A stretch of DNA of 64,000 nt from Gaiellasilicea sp037720595 (lineage in GTDB: Bacteria > Actinomycetota > Thermoleophilia > Gaiellales > Gaiellaceae). The notes under the pieces are model-generated. The model worked only from the letters and a program-made list of their open reading frames with translations, did no database searches and had not been told where the DNA came from. Made by a program: the position numbers and the translations under genes. The stretch lies in NCBI GenBank assembly GCA_037720595.1, contig JBBJLW010000007.1, positions 75,307 through 139,306 of the forward strand. The letters are read 5' to 3'. Numbering within the stretch: position 1 is the stretch's first letter; every line of letters starts with the position of its first letter. Below, one piece after another: positions 16,218-24,614 of the stretch.

Positions 16218-18430
16218 GCCCGCAGCGAGCGGAGCGCGACGAACCCGCGCAGGCGCTGCGCCCGCGTGAGGCCGCGACGGATGCGGCGCAGGAGCAGGTG
16301 CAGCTCGCGGCGCGATCTGGTTGCGGCGGCGACGGTCACCGCCGGCGGCCCGAAGCGCGCTTCGCCGAGCGCCTGCGCGAACAGGCGGCCGTCGACGCCG
16401 AACTCGGAACGAACCAGCTCACGCAGCTCCTCCCCGGTGGCGCTCGCGCCGACGACGACGCCCTGGTCGACCAGGAAGTCGGCGAGCTCGCGCCGCGCCG
16501 CGCCCGCCAGCCGGCGCGGGTCGCGCGTCAGGTAGCGGGAGCGTCGCCACGCGAGCTTGGCGAGCCCGACCGCGGCGCCGGCGCACAGGACGACCGCCAG
16601 CAGGATCCAGATGGTATTCACCCCACCGGGAGGCGACACGGACCGTCGCCGGCCCTGTCGCTCCCGCAGAGCGTCGAGGCGGTCCAGCTCGCGGGCGCCG
16701 CCCGGATCGAGGCCGCCCGCGCCGCGGCCGTTGCCGAAGGCAATCCCGGCCGCGTCGCCGGGGTTGAAGGTCGGCGAGGAGGAGCTGTACTCAGCGGCGA
16801 GCTCGCCGCGCCCGGGCGTCGGGTCGAACGAGAGCCAGCCGAAGCGCGGGAACCACACCTCGACCCAGGCGTGCGCGTTGTGGTCGGTCACGGTCCAGAC
16901 CCCGTTGCGGTACTTGCCACTCGTGAAGCCCGCAGCGACGCGGGCGGGGATGCCGAGGAAGCGGAGCATCAGCGCCATCGAGCCGGCGAACTGCTGGCAG
17001 TAGCCGCGCCTGCCGCTGTCGACGAAGTGCGCCAGCGCCGGCACGCCTTCGGCGGGCGGAGGTGGCCGCTCGTCGTAGGTGAACCCACCGGTCGTCCGGA
17101 GCCAGGCCTCGATCGCGACGGCTGCCCCGTACGGTCCTGTCGCCCCGCGGGCGAGCCGCGCCGCCTGCCGATAGAGGCCTTCGTAGTCCCAGATCGCGAG
17201 CTGGCGCTCGTCCTCGAACAGCGCGGCGACGTCGTCCGCACGCCCCGGCGTTCCGAACGGCGCGACGCGGGTCCGCCCGATCTCGAGATAGCGGTCGAGC
17301 AGCTTGGGATATACCGGCCGCGCCCGCGCGAGCTCGGCCGGTTTCGGCAGCGGCGCATAGCTGTAGACGTCGTAGAACTGTCCTCGTTGCAGCGGCCGTT
17401 GGAGTCGGACCACCCCGCCGGAAAGGAACAATGCACGGCCCAGCGATGCAGCCTCGTAGAGCATCGGCGCTGCTGCTGCGACGAGATGATCGTCCGCCAA
17501 TCCGACAACCTCGACCGACTGCTTCGTCCAGTTCGCGGAGTCGAAGGCCGCGCGCGGCAGCAGCGGGTCGCGCGCCAACGGCCCCGTCGCGATTCCCGCT
17601 GAGAGCGGCGCGAGGTTCTCGATCCAGCGATCCTGGGTGAACTGGTCGAGCGTCGTCGCGCGCCAGTAGAGGCTCCGCTGCGGTGCCCGGACCCGCAGCA
17701 CGACGGTCGGCTTGTCGGGGAAGTCGATCCCGCCGTAGTTCGCGTCCCAGACATAGTCGACGCCGACCGGATCGCCGGAGGTCCGGTACGGATCCCAGCG
17801 CTCCCACGCCAGCACGCCGTCCTTCGCGATCGCAGCCGAGCTCGAGAGCCCTATCGCCGCGACGATCACGACGAGTCCCGCGGCGAGGGAGGGTGTCGGC
17901 CGGGTCAGCCGAAGCGATGCGAGCAGCCAGAGCGCCGCCGTGAGGATCAGCGCCCCGTACGCGGGACCGTCGGCGGGCAGGAGCGTCGCGGGCCAGCCCG
18001 CGCCGGCGAGAACGAGAAGCACGGCCGGAAGCGGCCGCCGCGACGCGATCGCGAGCCCGAGGAGAACGCAGAACCCGAAGATCGCGAGCACGAGGATTCC
18101 GTGCATCGCCGGTGATTCGACCGCCGAGAAGGGCACCCGCGTGTCGTAGTAGCCGGCGAAACCGTCCTCGAAGCTCTCGAGCGCCGGGGCGAAGAAGCCG
18201 CGCCTCGGCCCACCGTCGGATTCCGGCGAGCCAAACGCGATCCAGACCGCAACGAGGGCGACCCAGGGAACGGCGACGAGCCGCGCAGCCAGTGTCGGCA
18301 GCAGCGCCGGCGCGAGAGCGAGAAGCACGATCCAGAATCCGTCCGCGCCTGCGCGAGGATCCTCGAGACGCAGCCAGGCAAGCGCGACGAGCGCCGCGGG
18401 CAGCGAGTATGCGACGGCCGTTCTACCCAT
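16214..18430 (-). CDS. TgpA-type membrane transglutaminase-like protein
   Basis: A 738-residue membrane protein. The N-terminal third holds several hydrophobic helices (for example FWIVLLALAPALLPTLAARL), the middle carries an extracytoplasmic transglutaminase-like domain with the Cys-His-Asp triad in RGYCQQFAGSMAL, DHNAHAWVEVWF and SFDPTPG, and a further membrane helix and a basic cytoplasmic tail resembling DUF4129 follow. The ATG at 18430 lies inside the end of the DUF58 gene, which is better than upstream starts. MoxR, DUF58 and transglutaminase genes commonly occur together; the module is thought to assemble or mature surface complexes, but the substrate is unknown. Confidence 0.88.
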   Translation of the reverse strand: MGRTAVAYSLPAALVALAWLRLEDPRAGADGFWIVLLALAPALLPTLAARLVAVPWVALVAVWIAFGSPESDGGPRRGFFAPALESFEDGFAGYYDTRVPFSAVESPAMHGILVLAIFGFCVLLGLAIASRRPLPAVLLVLAGAGWPATLLPADGPAYGALILTAALWLLASLRLTRPTPSLAAGLVVIVAAIGLSSSAAIAKDGVLAWERWDPYRTSGDPVGVDYVWDANYGGIDFPDKPTVVLRVRAPQRSLYWRATTLDQFTQDRWIENLAPLSAGIATGPLARDPLLPRAAFDSANWTKQSVEVVGLADDHLVAAAAPMLYEAASLGRALFLSGGVVRLQRPLQRGQFYDVYSYAPLPKPAELARARPVYPKLLDRYLEIGRTRVAPFGTPGRADDVAALFEDERQLAIWDYEGLYRQAARLARGATGPYGAAVAIEAWLRTTGGFTYDERPPPPAEGVPALAHFVDSGRRGYCQQFAGSMALMLRFLGIPARVAAGFTSGKYRNGVWTVTDHNAHAWVEVWFPRFGWLSFDPTPGRGELAAEYSSSSPTFNPGDAAGIAFGNGRGAGGLDPGGARELDRLDALRERQGRRRSVSPPGGVNTIWILLAVVLCAGAAVGLAKLAWRRSRYLTRDPRRLAGAARRELADFLVDQGVVVGASATGEELRELVRSEFGVDGRLFAQALGEARFGPPAVTVAAATRSRRELHLLLRRIRRGLTRAQRLRGFVALRSLRA

Positions 18431-19622
18431 GCGCCCTCCACCCCGCCTGCGTCCCGCCGAGAGCGGCGCGTAGGTCGTCCCCCCGACGAACGACTGCAAC
18501 CGGGATTCCCGCGGCCTGGAGCCGCAGCAGCTCCGGTTCGACCGGGGTCGGGCGCCCGGCGAAGCTGGCGGAGTCGATCCAGACGAGTGAGACACCATGG
18601 CTGGCCTGGGCACGCTGGGCGAGCTTCCGCGCGAGCGCTCCCGTCAGGCGAGCCGTGACCACGACGAGCTCGAGCGAGCGGGCGGCGGGGCCGCCTTCGC
18701 GAGCGAGCAACTCGACCACCGGAATCGCGGCCACGGGCTCGGCTGCGGCGAGCGCCTCCAGCGCCGCCAGCCAGTCGCCTTCGAGCGAGGCAACGGACAC
18801 GTTCACCGGTGGGGAGCCGTTCACGGCCAGGACCGCGCGGCGGCCACGGGCAGCGTGGGTGTGGAGGATCGAGCCGGCCGCGCGCACGGCGACGTCGAAG
18901 CTCTCGCCGACGACCCCGGTCCCATCCGCATCGAGGACGACGGCGATCTCGTCGCGCGGCGAGTCCTCGAGCTCCTTCACCATCAACCGGCCGCGTCTGG
19001 CGGTGGACGCCCAGTGCACCTTGCGCAACGATTCGCCCTCCACGTACTCGCGCACCGAGTGCAGGTCGAAGCCGGACGGCCTGCGCAGCAGCAGCCGTCG
19101 GCCGTCCTGCGCATGGGCTCCGCTCTCGGAGAAGAGCCCCGACAGCGCGACCAGCCTCGGATAGACGACGAGTGCGCCACCCACAGCCAGCTCGACCTCG
19201 CTCCGCGCGAGCCCGAACGGGTCTTCGACCGCCGCGGTCGCCTCGGCGACCGTGTAACGACCCCGAGGCACGCGCTCGAGGACATAGGTGCCGCGGTAGA
19301 ACCCCCCGTCGCGGCGCAGCGGCGTCCGCCGCGCCCCGATCCGCGCAACGCGCTCTCGGATCTCGAGCGACGGCAAGGGGATCCGCGAGCTGGGGCTTGC
19401 CTCGATCGTCACCCAGACGTCGTCTCCCTCGACGTGCGTGCCGCGTCCGGCTCGCCGCCGCAGCCCGATCGGCCCGGCCGCGAGGCGCACCCAGGCGCGA
19501 GCGGCGAGCGGCGCCAGCACGAGCCCGGTCGCGGCCGGGTACAGCACCTTCGCGCCGAAGAGCCAGGCGACGGCGTAGGCCAGGAGGCCGACGGCGAGCG
19601 TGAGCTTGCCGCGGCGGGTCAG
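18423..19622 (-). CDS. DUF58 protein, probably starting at CTG
   Basis: DUF58 proteins accompany MoxR ATPases. The signature RRPSGFDLHSVREYVEGES followed by VHWASTARRGRLMVKEL is clear, and the C-terminal half has a von Willebrand-like fold (EIAVVLDADG). A GTG at 19547 would remove the N-terminal membrane helix; extending the frame gives TRRGKLTLAVGLLAYAVAWL, a typical family start. The only plausible initiator there is CTG at 19622, eight bases after GAGG and ten bases beyond the moxR stop. With it the product has 399 residues. Function of the family is known; the CTG start is inference. Confidence 0.88.
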   Translation of the reverse strand: MTRRGKLTLAVGLLAYAVAWLFGAKVLYPAATGLVLAPLAARAWVRLAAGPIGLRRRAGRGTHVEGDDVWVTIEASPSSRIPLPSLEIRERVARIGARRTPLRRDGGFYRGTYVLERVPRGRYTVAEATAAVEDPFGLARSEVELAVGGALVVYPRLVALSGLFSESGAHAQDGRRLLLRRPSGFDLHSVREYVEGESLRKVHWASTARRGRLMVKELEDSPRDEIAVVLDADGTGVVGESFDVAVRAAGSILHTHAARGRRAVLAVNGSPPVNVSVASLEGDWLAALEALAAAEPVAAIPVVELLAREGGPAARSLELVVVTARLTGALARKLAQRAQASHGVSLVWIDSASFAGRPTPVEPELLRLQAAGIPVAVVRRGDDLRAALGGTQAGWRAHG

Positions 19623-19632
19623 GGTGTAGTCC

Positions 19633-20607
19633 TCAAACGGGAACGGGAGTTTGCTCGACCGCCTCCCGCACGAGCTCCTCGGCGGTCAGCCCGGCCGAGC
19701 GAGCCTCCGGCGCGAGGATCAGGCGATGGCCGAGCACCGGCGCGGCGATCGCCTTGACGTCGTCCGGAAGGACGTAGTCGCGGCCTTCCGACAGAGCGCG
19801 CGCCTTCGCGACGCGCAGGAGCGCGATCCCCGAGCGGGGACTGGCGCCGAGCGCGAGCCGGGAACTGCCCCGGGTGTGCCGGAGCAGCGCGACGACGTAG
19901 CGGTGCAGGCTCTCCTCGACGAAGATCGAGCGAGCCTCGTCGATCGTGGTCAGCACCTCTCGGGCCGACGCGACCGGAGTGAGCGTCTCGAGCGGGGGGG
20001 CCGTTGTCTGCTCCGCCAGCATCCGAGCCTCGTCGGCGAGCTGCGGGTAGCCGAGTGAGAGCCGCATCGTGAAGCGGTCGAGCTGCGCCTCGGGAAGTGG
20101 ATACGTACCCTCGTATTCGATCGGGTTCTGCGTCGCGAGCACCATGAACGGACGCTCGAGCGGGTAGCTCTCCCCGTCGATCGTCACCTGGATCTCCTGC
20201 ATCGCCTCGAGGAGCGCCGACTGCGTCTTCGGCGAAGCGCGATTGATCTCGTCCACGAGCAGGACGTTCGCGAAGACCGGGCCGGCGCGGAACTCGAACG
20301 CGTTCGCCCGCTGGTTGAAGACGTTGACACCCGTCACGTCCGAGGGCAGCAGGTCGGGTGTGAACTGCAGGCGCGAGAAGTCGAGGTCGACCGAGCGTGC
20401 GAGCGCCTTCGCCAGCATCGTCTTCCCGACCCCCGGGAAGTCCTCGATGATCAAGTGCCCCTCCGCGACGAGGCAGAGCACGCACAGGCGGAGGGTCTCG
20501 ACCGGCGCGTGGACGACCCGAGCGATGTTTGCGGCGATCCGGGCGAGCGTCTCGGCGGACGACGCCCGGCTTCCGGGATCGCCGGCGGGATCCCTACGCG
20601 CTTCCAC
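19633..20607 (-). CDS. MoxR-family AAA ATPase
   Basis: MoxR ATPases are chaperone-like AAA+ proteins. Walker A is in DFPGVGKTMLAKALA, Walker B in VLLVDEINRASPKTQSALL, sensor 1 in FMVLATQNP with the YPLPEAQLDRF segment that follows. About 324 residues, the usual length. Two possible GTG starts (20607 and 20622) each follow an identical GGAGCGCA, because a 15-base unit is tandemly duplicated here within the end of coaBC. The downstream DUF58 and transglutaminase genes complete the module. Confidence 0.93.
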   Translation of the reverse strand: MEARRDPAGDPGSRASSAETLARIAANIARVVHAPVETLRLCVLCLVAEGHLIIEDFPGVGKTMLAKALARSVDLDFSRLQFTPDLLPSDVTGVNVFNQRANAFEFRAGPVFANVLLVDEINRASPKTQSALLEAMQEIQVTIDGESYPLERPFMVLATQNPIEYEGTYPLPEAQLDRFTMRLSLGYPQLADEARMLAEQTTAPPLETLTPVASAREVLTTIDEARSIFVEESLHRYVVALLRHTRGSSRLALGASPRSGIALLRVAKARALSEGRDYVLPDDVKAIAAPVLGHRLILAPEARSAGLTAEELVREAVEQTPVPV

Positions 20608-21799
20608 TGCGCTCCTCTCCACTGCGCTCCTCGAGCAGGCGCTCGACCTCGTCCAGCACGGCGGCCGCGATCTCCGGCTTCGGCGCGCGCGTGACGGAGC
20701 GTTCGCCGGCGCGCGTGAGGAGCACGACCTCGTTCTCGTCGGCATCGAATCCGATTCCCTCGCGGCCCACGTCGTTGTAGACGACGAGATCGAGGTTCTT
20801 GCTGTGCAGCATCGCGCGCTTGCGCTCGAGCCCGGCGACGCCCGTCTCCGCGCCGAAGCCGACGAGGACCTGGCCATTCCGCAAGCGGGCGCCGAGACCG
20901 GCGAGAACGTCGGTGGTCGGCTCGAGCGCGAGGCTCCATGACTCGGAGTCCTTCGGCCGCTTCGCGGCCAGCGGCTCGGCGGGACGGTAGTCGGCTACCG
21001 CAGCGGCCATGACGACGACGTCCGCCGCAGCGGCCCGGGCGCTCGTCTCGCGTTCGACGTCGGCTGCTGTGGGCGTCTCCACGACCGCTACCCCGGCCGG
21101 TGCAGCCACGGTGAGATTGGCCGCGAGAAGTGTGACCTCCGCCCCACGCCGGCGCGCTTCCGCAGCCACCGCAACGCCCATCTTTCCCGAGGAGCGGTTC
21201 CCGAGGAAACGGACGGAGTCGAGGGGCTCACGCGTCCCTCCGGCGCTCACCAGGACATGCTTGCCGGCGAGCACGCCGCTCACGCCCGCCGTCTCCGAGT
21301 CTCGGAGAGCCCGCGTCACGACGCCCGCGATCTCGGCCGGCTCGGCCATGCGACCCGCGCCGATCTCGCCCTCGGCGAGCTCGCCCTCGTCCGGCCCGAC
21401 GACGATCGCGCCCCGTCCGCGCAGCACCTCTATGTTCGCCTGGGTCGCCGGGTGCTCCCACATGCGCGTATTCATCGCCGGCGCGACGACGAGCGGGCCT
21501 CGATGAGCGAGCGCGGCCTCGGTGACGACGTTGTCAGCGAGCCCGTGCGCCAGCTTGGCGAGGGTGTTCGCCGTCAGCGGCGCGATGACGAGCGCGTCGG
21601 CACGCTCCAGGTGCGGATAGAGATTCTCCGGGGGCGAGGTGCGGGCAAGCGCGTAGAACGTCTCGGGCGCGACGAAGCGCTCGACCCCGGGCGTCGGCAA
21701 CGGAAGCACCTCATGGCCGGCGCGGACGAGCAGCCGAACCAGCTCACAGGCTTTGTAGGCCGCGATGCCACCGGTGATTCCGACGAGGATGCGTGCCAT
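20594..21799 (-). CDS. coaBC: Bifunctional phosphopantothenoylcysteine decarboxylase / phosphopantothenate-cysteine ligase
   Basis: Catalyses two steps of coenzyme A synthesis. The N-terminal flavoprotein (CoaC) half has GITGGIAAYKACELVRLL, the catalytic His in YPHLERAD, IAPLTANTLAKLAHG and the substrate motif PAMNTRMW; the C-terminal CoaB half has LVSAGGTREPLDSVRFLGN and the conserved AVADYRP. Length 401 is standard. ATG at 21799. The end encodes GEERSGEERSG from a 15-base tandem duplication that also duplicates the moxR initiation site. Confidence 0.96.
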   Translation of the reverse strand: MARILVGITGGIAAYKACELVRLLVRAGHEVLPLPTPGVERFVAPETFYALARTSPPENLYPHLERADALVIAPLTANTLAKLAHGLADNVVTEAALAHRGPLVVAPAMNTRMWEHPATQANIEVLRGRGAIVVGPDEGELAEGEIGAGRMAEPAEIAGVVTRALRDSETAGVSGVLAGKHVLVSAGGTREPLDSVRFLGNRSSGKMGVAVAAEARRRGAEVTLLAANLTVAAPAGVAVVETPTAADVERETSARAAAADVVVMAAAVADYRPAEPLAAKRPKDSESWSLALEPTTDVLAGLGARLRNGQVLVGFGAETGVAGLERKRAMLHSKNLDLVVYNDVGREGIGFDADENEVVLLTRAGERSVTRAPKPEIAAAVLDEVERLLEERSGEERSGSA

Positions 21800-21849
21800 C
21801 GCGGCACATTGTGCCCGTCCGCATCTGTCGACCGCGTACAGGCCCGGAT

Positions 21850-22095
21850 CTAGCGCTTGTAGGCGTACTTGATCTTGCCCTGGGCGACTTCTTCCAGGGA
21901 CATCGTCAAGTAGTTCTTCGAGCGCGACTCCACCAGGGGCGGCGGCGCTTCCTCGAAGCCCATGCCCTCGCCGAGCTGGTGGTGATAGTTGTTGATCTGC
22001 CGAGCGCGTTTGGCGGAGACGATGACGAGCGCGTAGCGCGAGTCGACTCCGCCGTTCTCGGTGTCCAGCAACTGATCGATGCGAGGGTGGATCAT
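21850..22095 (-). CDS. rpoZ: RNA polymerase omega subunit
   Basis: Small subunit that helps beta-prime fold and assemble. The 81-residue product is recognisable from SRYALVIVSAKRARQINNYH and the C-terminal KNYLTMSLEEVAQGKIKY. It is buried in a longer overlapping frame, but ATG at 22095 overlapping the gmk stop (ATGA) gives the exact family start. The order mihF-gmk-rpoZ-coaBC is the classic actinobacterial one. Confidence 0.95.
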   Translation of the reverse strand: MIHPRIDQLLDTENGGVDSRYALVIVSAKRARQINNYHHQLGEGMGFEEAPPPLVESRSKNYLTMSLEEVAQGKIKYAYKR

Positions 22096-22694
22096 CGCCG
22101 GGTCATGGTACCTGCGAGGACGAGCTCCCGCTCGACGAGGGCCGAGAGCGCCTCGGTCGCGCGCTCGACGTCGTCGTTTCTGACCATGTAGCGAAACCGG
22201 TGCGCCTGCTCGAGCTGCCAGCGCGCGAGCTCGATCCGCTCGCCGATCTCGCCGGAGCTCTCCGTGGCCCGCGCCCGCAGCCGGCGCTCGAGCTCGAGCA
22301 CGTCGGCGGCGATGAAGAGCGTCACGCTGGCCGCGACCTGTTCCTGGACGCGCAGCGCCCCGTCGATCTCGAGCTCGAGCACGCAGACCCGACCGTCGTC
22401 CGCGATCCGGTCGATCTCCGTCGCGAGGGTGCCGTAGCGCCCACCGACGTACTGCACGTGCTCGAGGAACGCGCTGCCGGCGATCCGCCGGGTGAACTCG
22501 GCCTCGGTCAGGAACCAATACTCGCGACCGTCCTCTTCGCCGGGTCGTTGCACCCGGGTCGTGGCGGAGACGGCCACCTCGAGCTCGGGGAGCCGGTCGG
22601 CCAACTGCTTGATCAGCGTCCCCTTGCCGGCGCCGGAAGGGCCGGTGATCACGAAGACCGGAGGGATTCCGCCTCTAGCGGTTGAAGAGGCCAA
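22092..22694 (-). CDS. gmk: Guanylate kinase
   Basis: Phosphorylates GMP to GDP with ATP. The P-loop GPSGAGKGTLIKQL, the GMP-binding SATTRVQRPGEEDGREYWF and the VGGRYGT segment are intact; 200 residues is typical. The start is TTG at 22694, 20 bases inside the mihF end; no later start leaves the P-loop strand intact. Its stop is overlapped by rpoZ. Confidence 0.95.
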   Translation of the reverse strand: MASSTARGGIPPVFVITGPSGAGKGTLIKQLADRLPELEVAVSATTRVQRPGEEDGREYWFLTEAEFTRRIAGSAFLEHVQYVGGRYGTLATEIDRIADDGRVCVLELEIDGALRVQEQVAASVTLFIAADVLELERRLRARATESSGEIGERIELARWQLEQAHRFRYMVRNDDVERATEALSALVERELVLAGTMTRR

Positions 22695-23004
22695 TGAGCT
22701 CGGCCCGCTGGCGCTCGGAGAGACCGCCCACCGTCTTCGACTGGCTGATCCGGCAGTGGTTCAGGAGCCGCGCGGCCTTGACCCGACCGAACTTGGGCAC
22801 CGCCATCAGCATGTCGAACACCTTCGCCGTCGAGACGTACTCGGGTGGATCCATCAGGATCGCCTCGATCTGGATCTGGCCGTCCTTGAGATCCTTCTTC
22901 AGCTTGGCGCGCCTGACGCGGATGTCATTCGCCCGTTTCAACGCCTCCATCCGCTGGTCGAGCGACCGCAGGGGAGCCTGGGCTTGCGTCTTCGTCGTCA
23001 CCAT
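22675..23004 (-). CDS. mihF: Actinobacterial integration host factor (mIHF)
   Basis: Nucleoid-associated DNA-bending protein of actinobacteria, unrelated to HU/IHF of proteobacteria. The 109-residue product has the helical N-terminus, the VFDMLMAVPKFGRVKAARLL helix-two-turn-helix and ISQSKTVGGLSERQRAEL. Presence of this gene is the best single taxonomic marker in the window. It has its own well-formed promoter, so near the ATG that the mRNA is probably leaderless, and drives gmk-rpoZ-coaBC downstream. Confidence 0.96.
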   Translation of the reverse strand: MVTTKTQAQAPLRSLDQRMEALKRANDIRVRRAKLKKDLKDGQIQIEAILMDPPEYVSTAKVFDMLMAVPKFGRVKAARLLNHCRISQSKTVGGLSERQRAELIGLFNR

Positions 23005-23013
23005 GAGCGCGGG

Positions 23014-23041
23014 ATACTACCACCCTTGCCGCTGCGGTCAA
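23014..23041 (-). promoter_or_regulatory. mihF promoter, probably leaderless
   Basis: On the minus strand TTGACC (23041-23036), a 16-base spacer and TAGTAT (23019-23014) end nine bases before the mihF ATG, so transcription should start within a few bases of the start codon. Upstream of -35 the sequence is unusually AT-rich for this genome (23047-23085, with A and T runs), resembling an UP element. No terminator for pyrD is obvious between the two genes. Confidence 0.65.
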
Positions 23042-23091
23042 GAAGTGCGTTTTTTGCCTGTTTCCAGGTATTTTGCGATTTCGTTGTCGGA

Positions 23092-23934
23092 TCAGGCGAC
23101 GCTACGCTGCTGGGATCGGACGGCGAGGCCGCGCGCGGCGAATGGATTGTCCAAGTTTCGTGCAGCGGCCTCGGCGTCGAGCTCGGCACGGATTCGAACA
23201 GGGCTTTCCGGCTCGACGAAGAGGATCGTGCCGAGCGCGACGGAGCTCGCTCCGACGGCGACGAGCTCGAGCGCGTCCAAGCCTGTGCGAACGCCGCCCA
23301 TCCCGACGATCGGCAGCTCGACAGCGTTGGCGCAGGCATACACCGCCGCGAGCGCGACGGGTTTCAGCGCCGGCCCGGAGTAGCCGCCTACCGCGGTACC
23401 GAGGGTCGGCCGGAGGTCTCTGTCGAGCGTGAGGCCGCGCAGGGTGTTCACGAGCGAGAGTCCGTCGGCGCCGGCGGCCTCGACCGCACGGGCGTGCTCG
23501 GCGAGGTTCCAGGCGGCCGGCGAGAGTTTCGCGTAGAGCGGCAGCTCCGTCGCCTCGCGGCAGGCGGCCACGATTTCCGCTGCCCCCTCGGGCGCCTCGT
23601 CGACGTTCGGGCAGGACAGGTTGAGCTCGATCGTCACGTCTTCGAGCCGCGCACACGTCTCGGCGTAGTCGGCGGCGCTGAAGCCGCCGACCGAGACCCA
23701 GAGCGGCACGCCGAGCCGGCGCAGTTGCGGCAACACCTCGGCCAGAAAGCGCTCACGGCCCGGGTTGGCCAGCCCGATCGAGTTGAGCATCCCCGCCTCT
23801 GTCTCCGCGATCCGCACGGGTGGGTTTCCCTCGCGCTGCTCGGGGGTGATCGTCTTCGTGACGAAGGCGTCGAGCGAGCGTGCCACCTCCGGCGCCGTCA
23901 GCGCGTCGAGGCAGCCCGAGGCGTTGAGGAGCAT
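23092..23934 (-). CDS. pyrD: Dihydroorotate dehydrogenase, class 1B catalytic subunit
   Basis: Oxidises dihydroorotate to orotate with FMN, passing electrons through PyrK to NAD+. The 280-residue product begins at ATG 23934 (TGATG overlap with pyrK) and shows the substrate loop NPPVRIAETEAGMLNSIGL, the catalytic Cys in NLSCPNVDE, VNTLRG, and the FMN-phosphate segment GMGGVRTGLDALE. Reading frames upstream of this ATG lie inside pyrK and are excluded. Last gene of the pyrimidine operon. Confidence 0.96.
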   Translation of the reverse strand: MLLNASGCLDALTAPEVARSLDAFVTKTITPEQREGNPPVRIAETEAGMLNSIGLANPGRERFLAEVLPQLRRLGVPLWVSVGGFSAADYAETCARLEDVTIELNLSCPNVDEAPEGAAEIVAACREATELPLYAKLSPAAWNLAEHARAVEAAGADGLSLVNTLRGLTLDRDLRPTLGTAVGGYSGPALKPVALAAVYACANAVELPIVGMGGVRTGLDALELVAVGASSVALGTILFVEPESPVRIRAELDAEAAARNLDNPFAARGLAVRSQQRSVA

Positions 23935-24614
23935 CAGGCCGCACTCGCGAGGACCGGGCCCTCGACGCAGAGTCGTTTCAGCTCGCCGTCGATCTCCACG
24001 GCGCAGCCGTAGCAGGCGCCGTAGCCGCAGGCCATCGGTGCTTCCCAGGCGAGCTGAGCGGCCGGGACGAGCAGCTGCAGCGCCCGGAGCATCGGCTCCG
24101 GGCCGCAAGCCAGGACATCGTGCAGCTCTGCGGGCAGCAGGTCGGTGACGAGGGCGGGCTCGATGCAGATCTCGGCGTTCGGCACGAGCGCCGCGGCCTC
24201 AGCGTGCCCCTCGGTGCGGAAGCCGAGGATCGCCGGCGGGCTTCCGTTGCCGGGGCCGGCGAGCCTCTGGGAGAGGAACGGCAACGGAGCGATCCCGATC
24301 CCACCGCCTACGAGGAGGGGCCGCTCGACGTCGAGGTCGAAACCGCGTCCGAACGGCCCGAGCAAGTGCAGCTCGTCGCCGAGCTCGAGCTCGCAGAGCG
24401 CGCGAGTGCCCGGGCCGACCGGGTCGATCAGGAACGCCAGCTCGAAGCGCGTCGCCAGGCAGATGCTCATCGGCCGCGGGAGCAGCCGTCCGGGTGCCTC
24501 GAGCATGAAGAACTGACCCGGCTCACCGGGCTCCGAGTCGGCGCGCTCGATCCGAAGCAGCGTGTAGGGGCCGATCGGCTCCACGCCGACGACGCTATGC
24601 AGCCCGCGTCGCAC
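23934..24614 (-). CDS. pyrK: Dihydroorotate dehydrogenase electron-transfer subunit
   Basis: FAD and [2Fe-2S] subunit of class 1B dihydroorotate dehydrogenase. FAD-binding RPMSI, the NAD-binding GGGIGIAPLPFLSQRL and the cluster ligands CGYGACYGC with the distal Cys in RLCVEGPV are all visible. GTG at 24614 (20 bases inside carB) is preferred because the first beta-strand LHSVVGVEPIGPYTLLRI needs it; TTG at 24632 or GTG at 24584 are alternatives. It overlaps pyrD by one base. Confidence 0.94.
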   Translation of the reverse strand: MRRGLHSVVGVEPIGPYTLLRIERADSEPGEPGQFFMLEAPGRLLPRPMSICLATRFELAFLIDPVGPGTRALCELELGDELHLLGPFGRGFDLDVERPLLVGGGIGIAPLPFLSQRLAGPGNGSPPAILGFRTEGHAEAAALVPNAEICIEPALVTDLLPAELHDVLACGPEPMLRALQLLVPAAQLAWEAPMACGYGACYGCAVEIDGELKRLCVEGPVLASAA

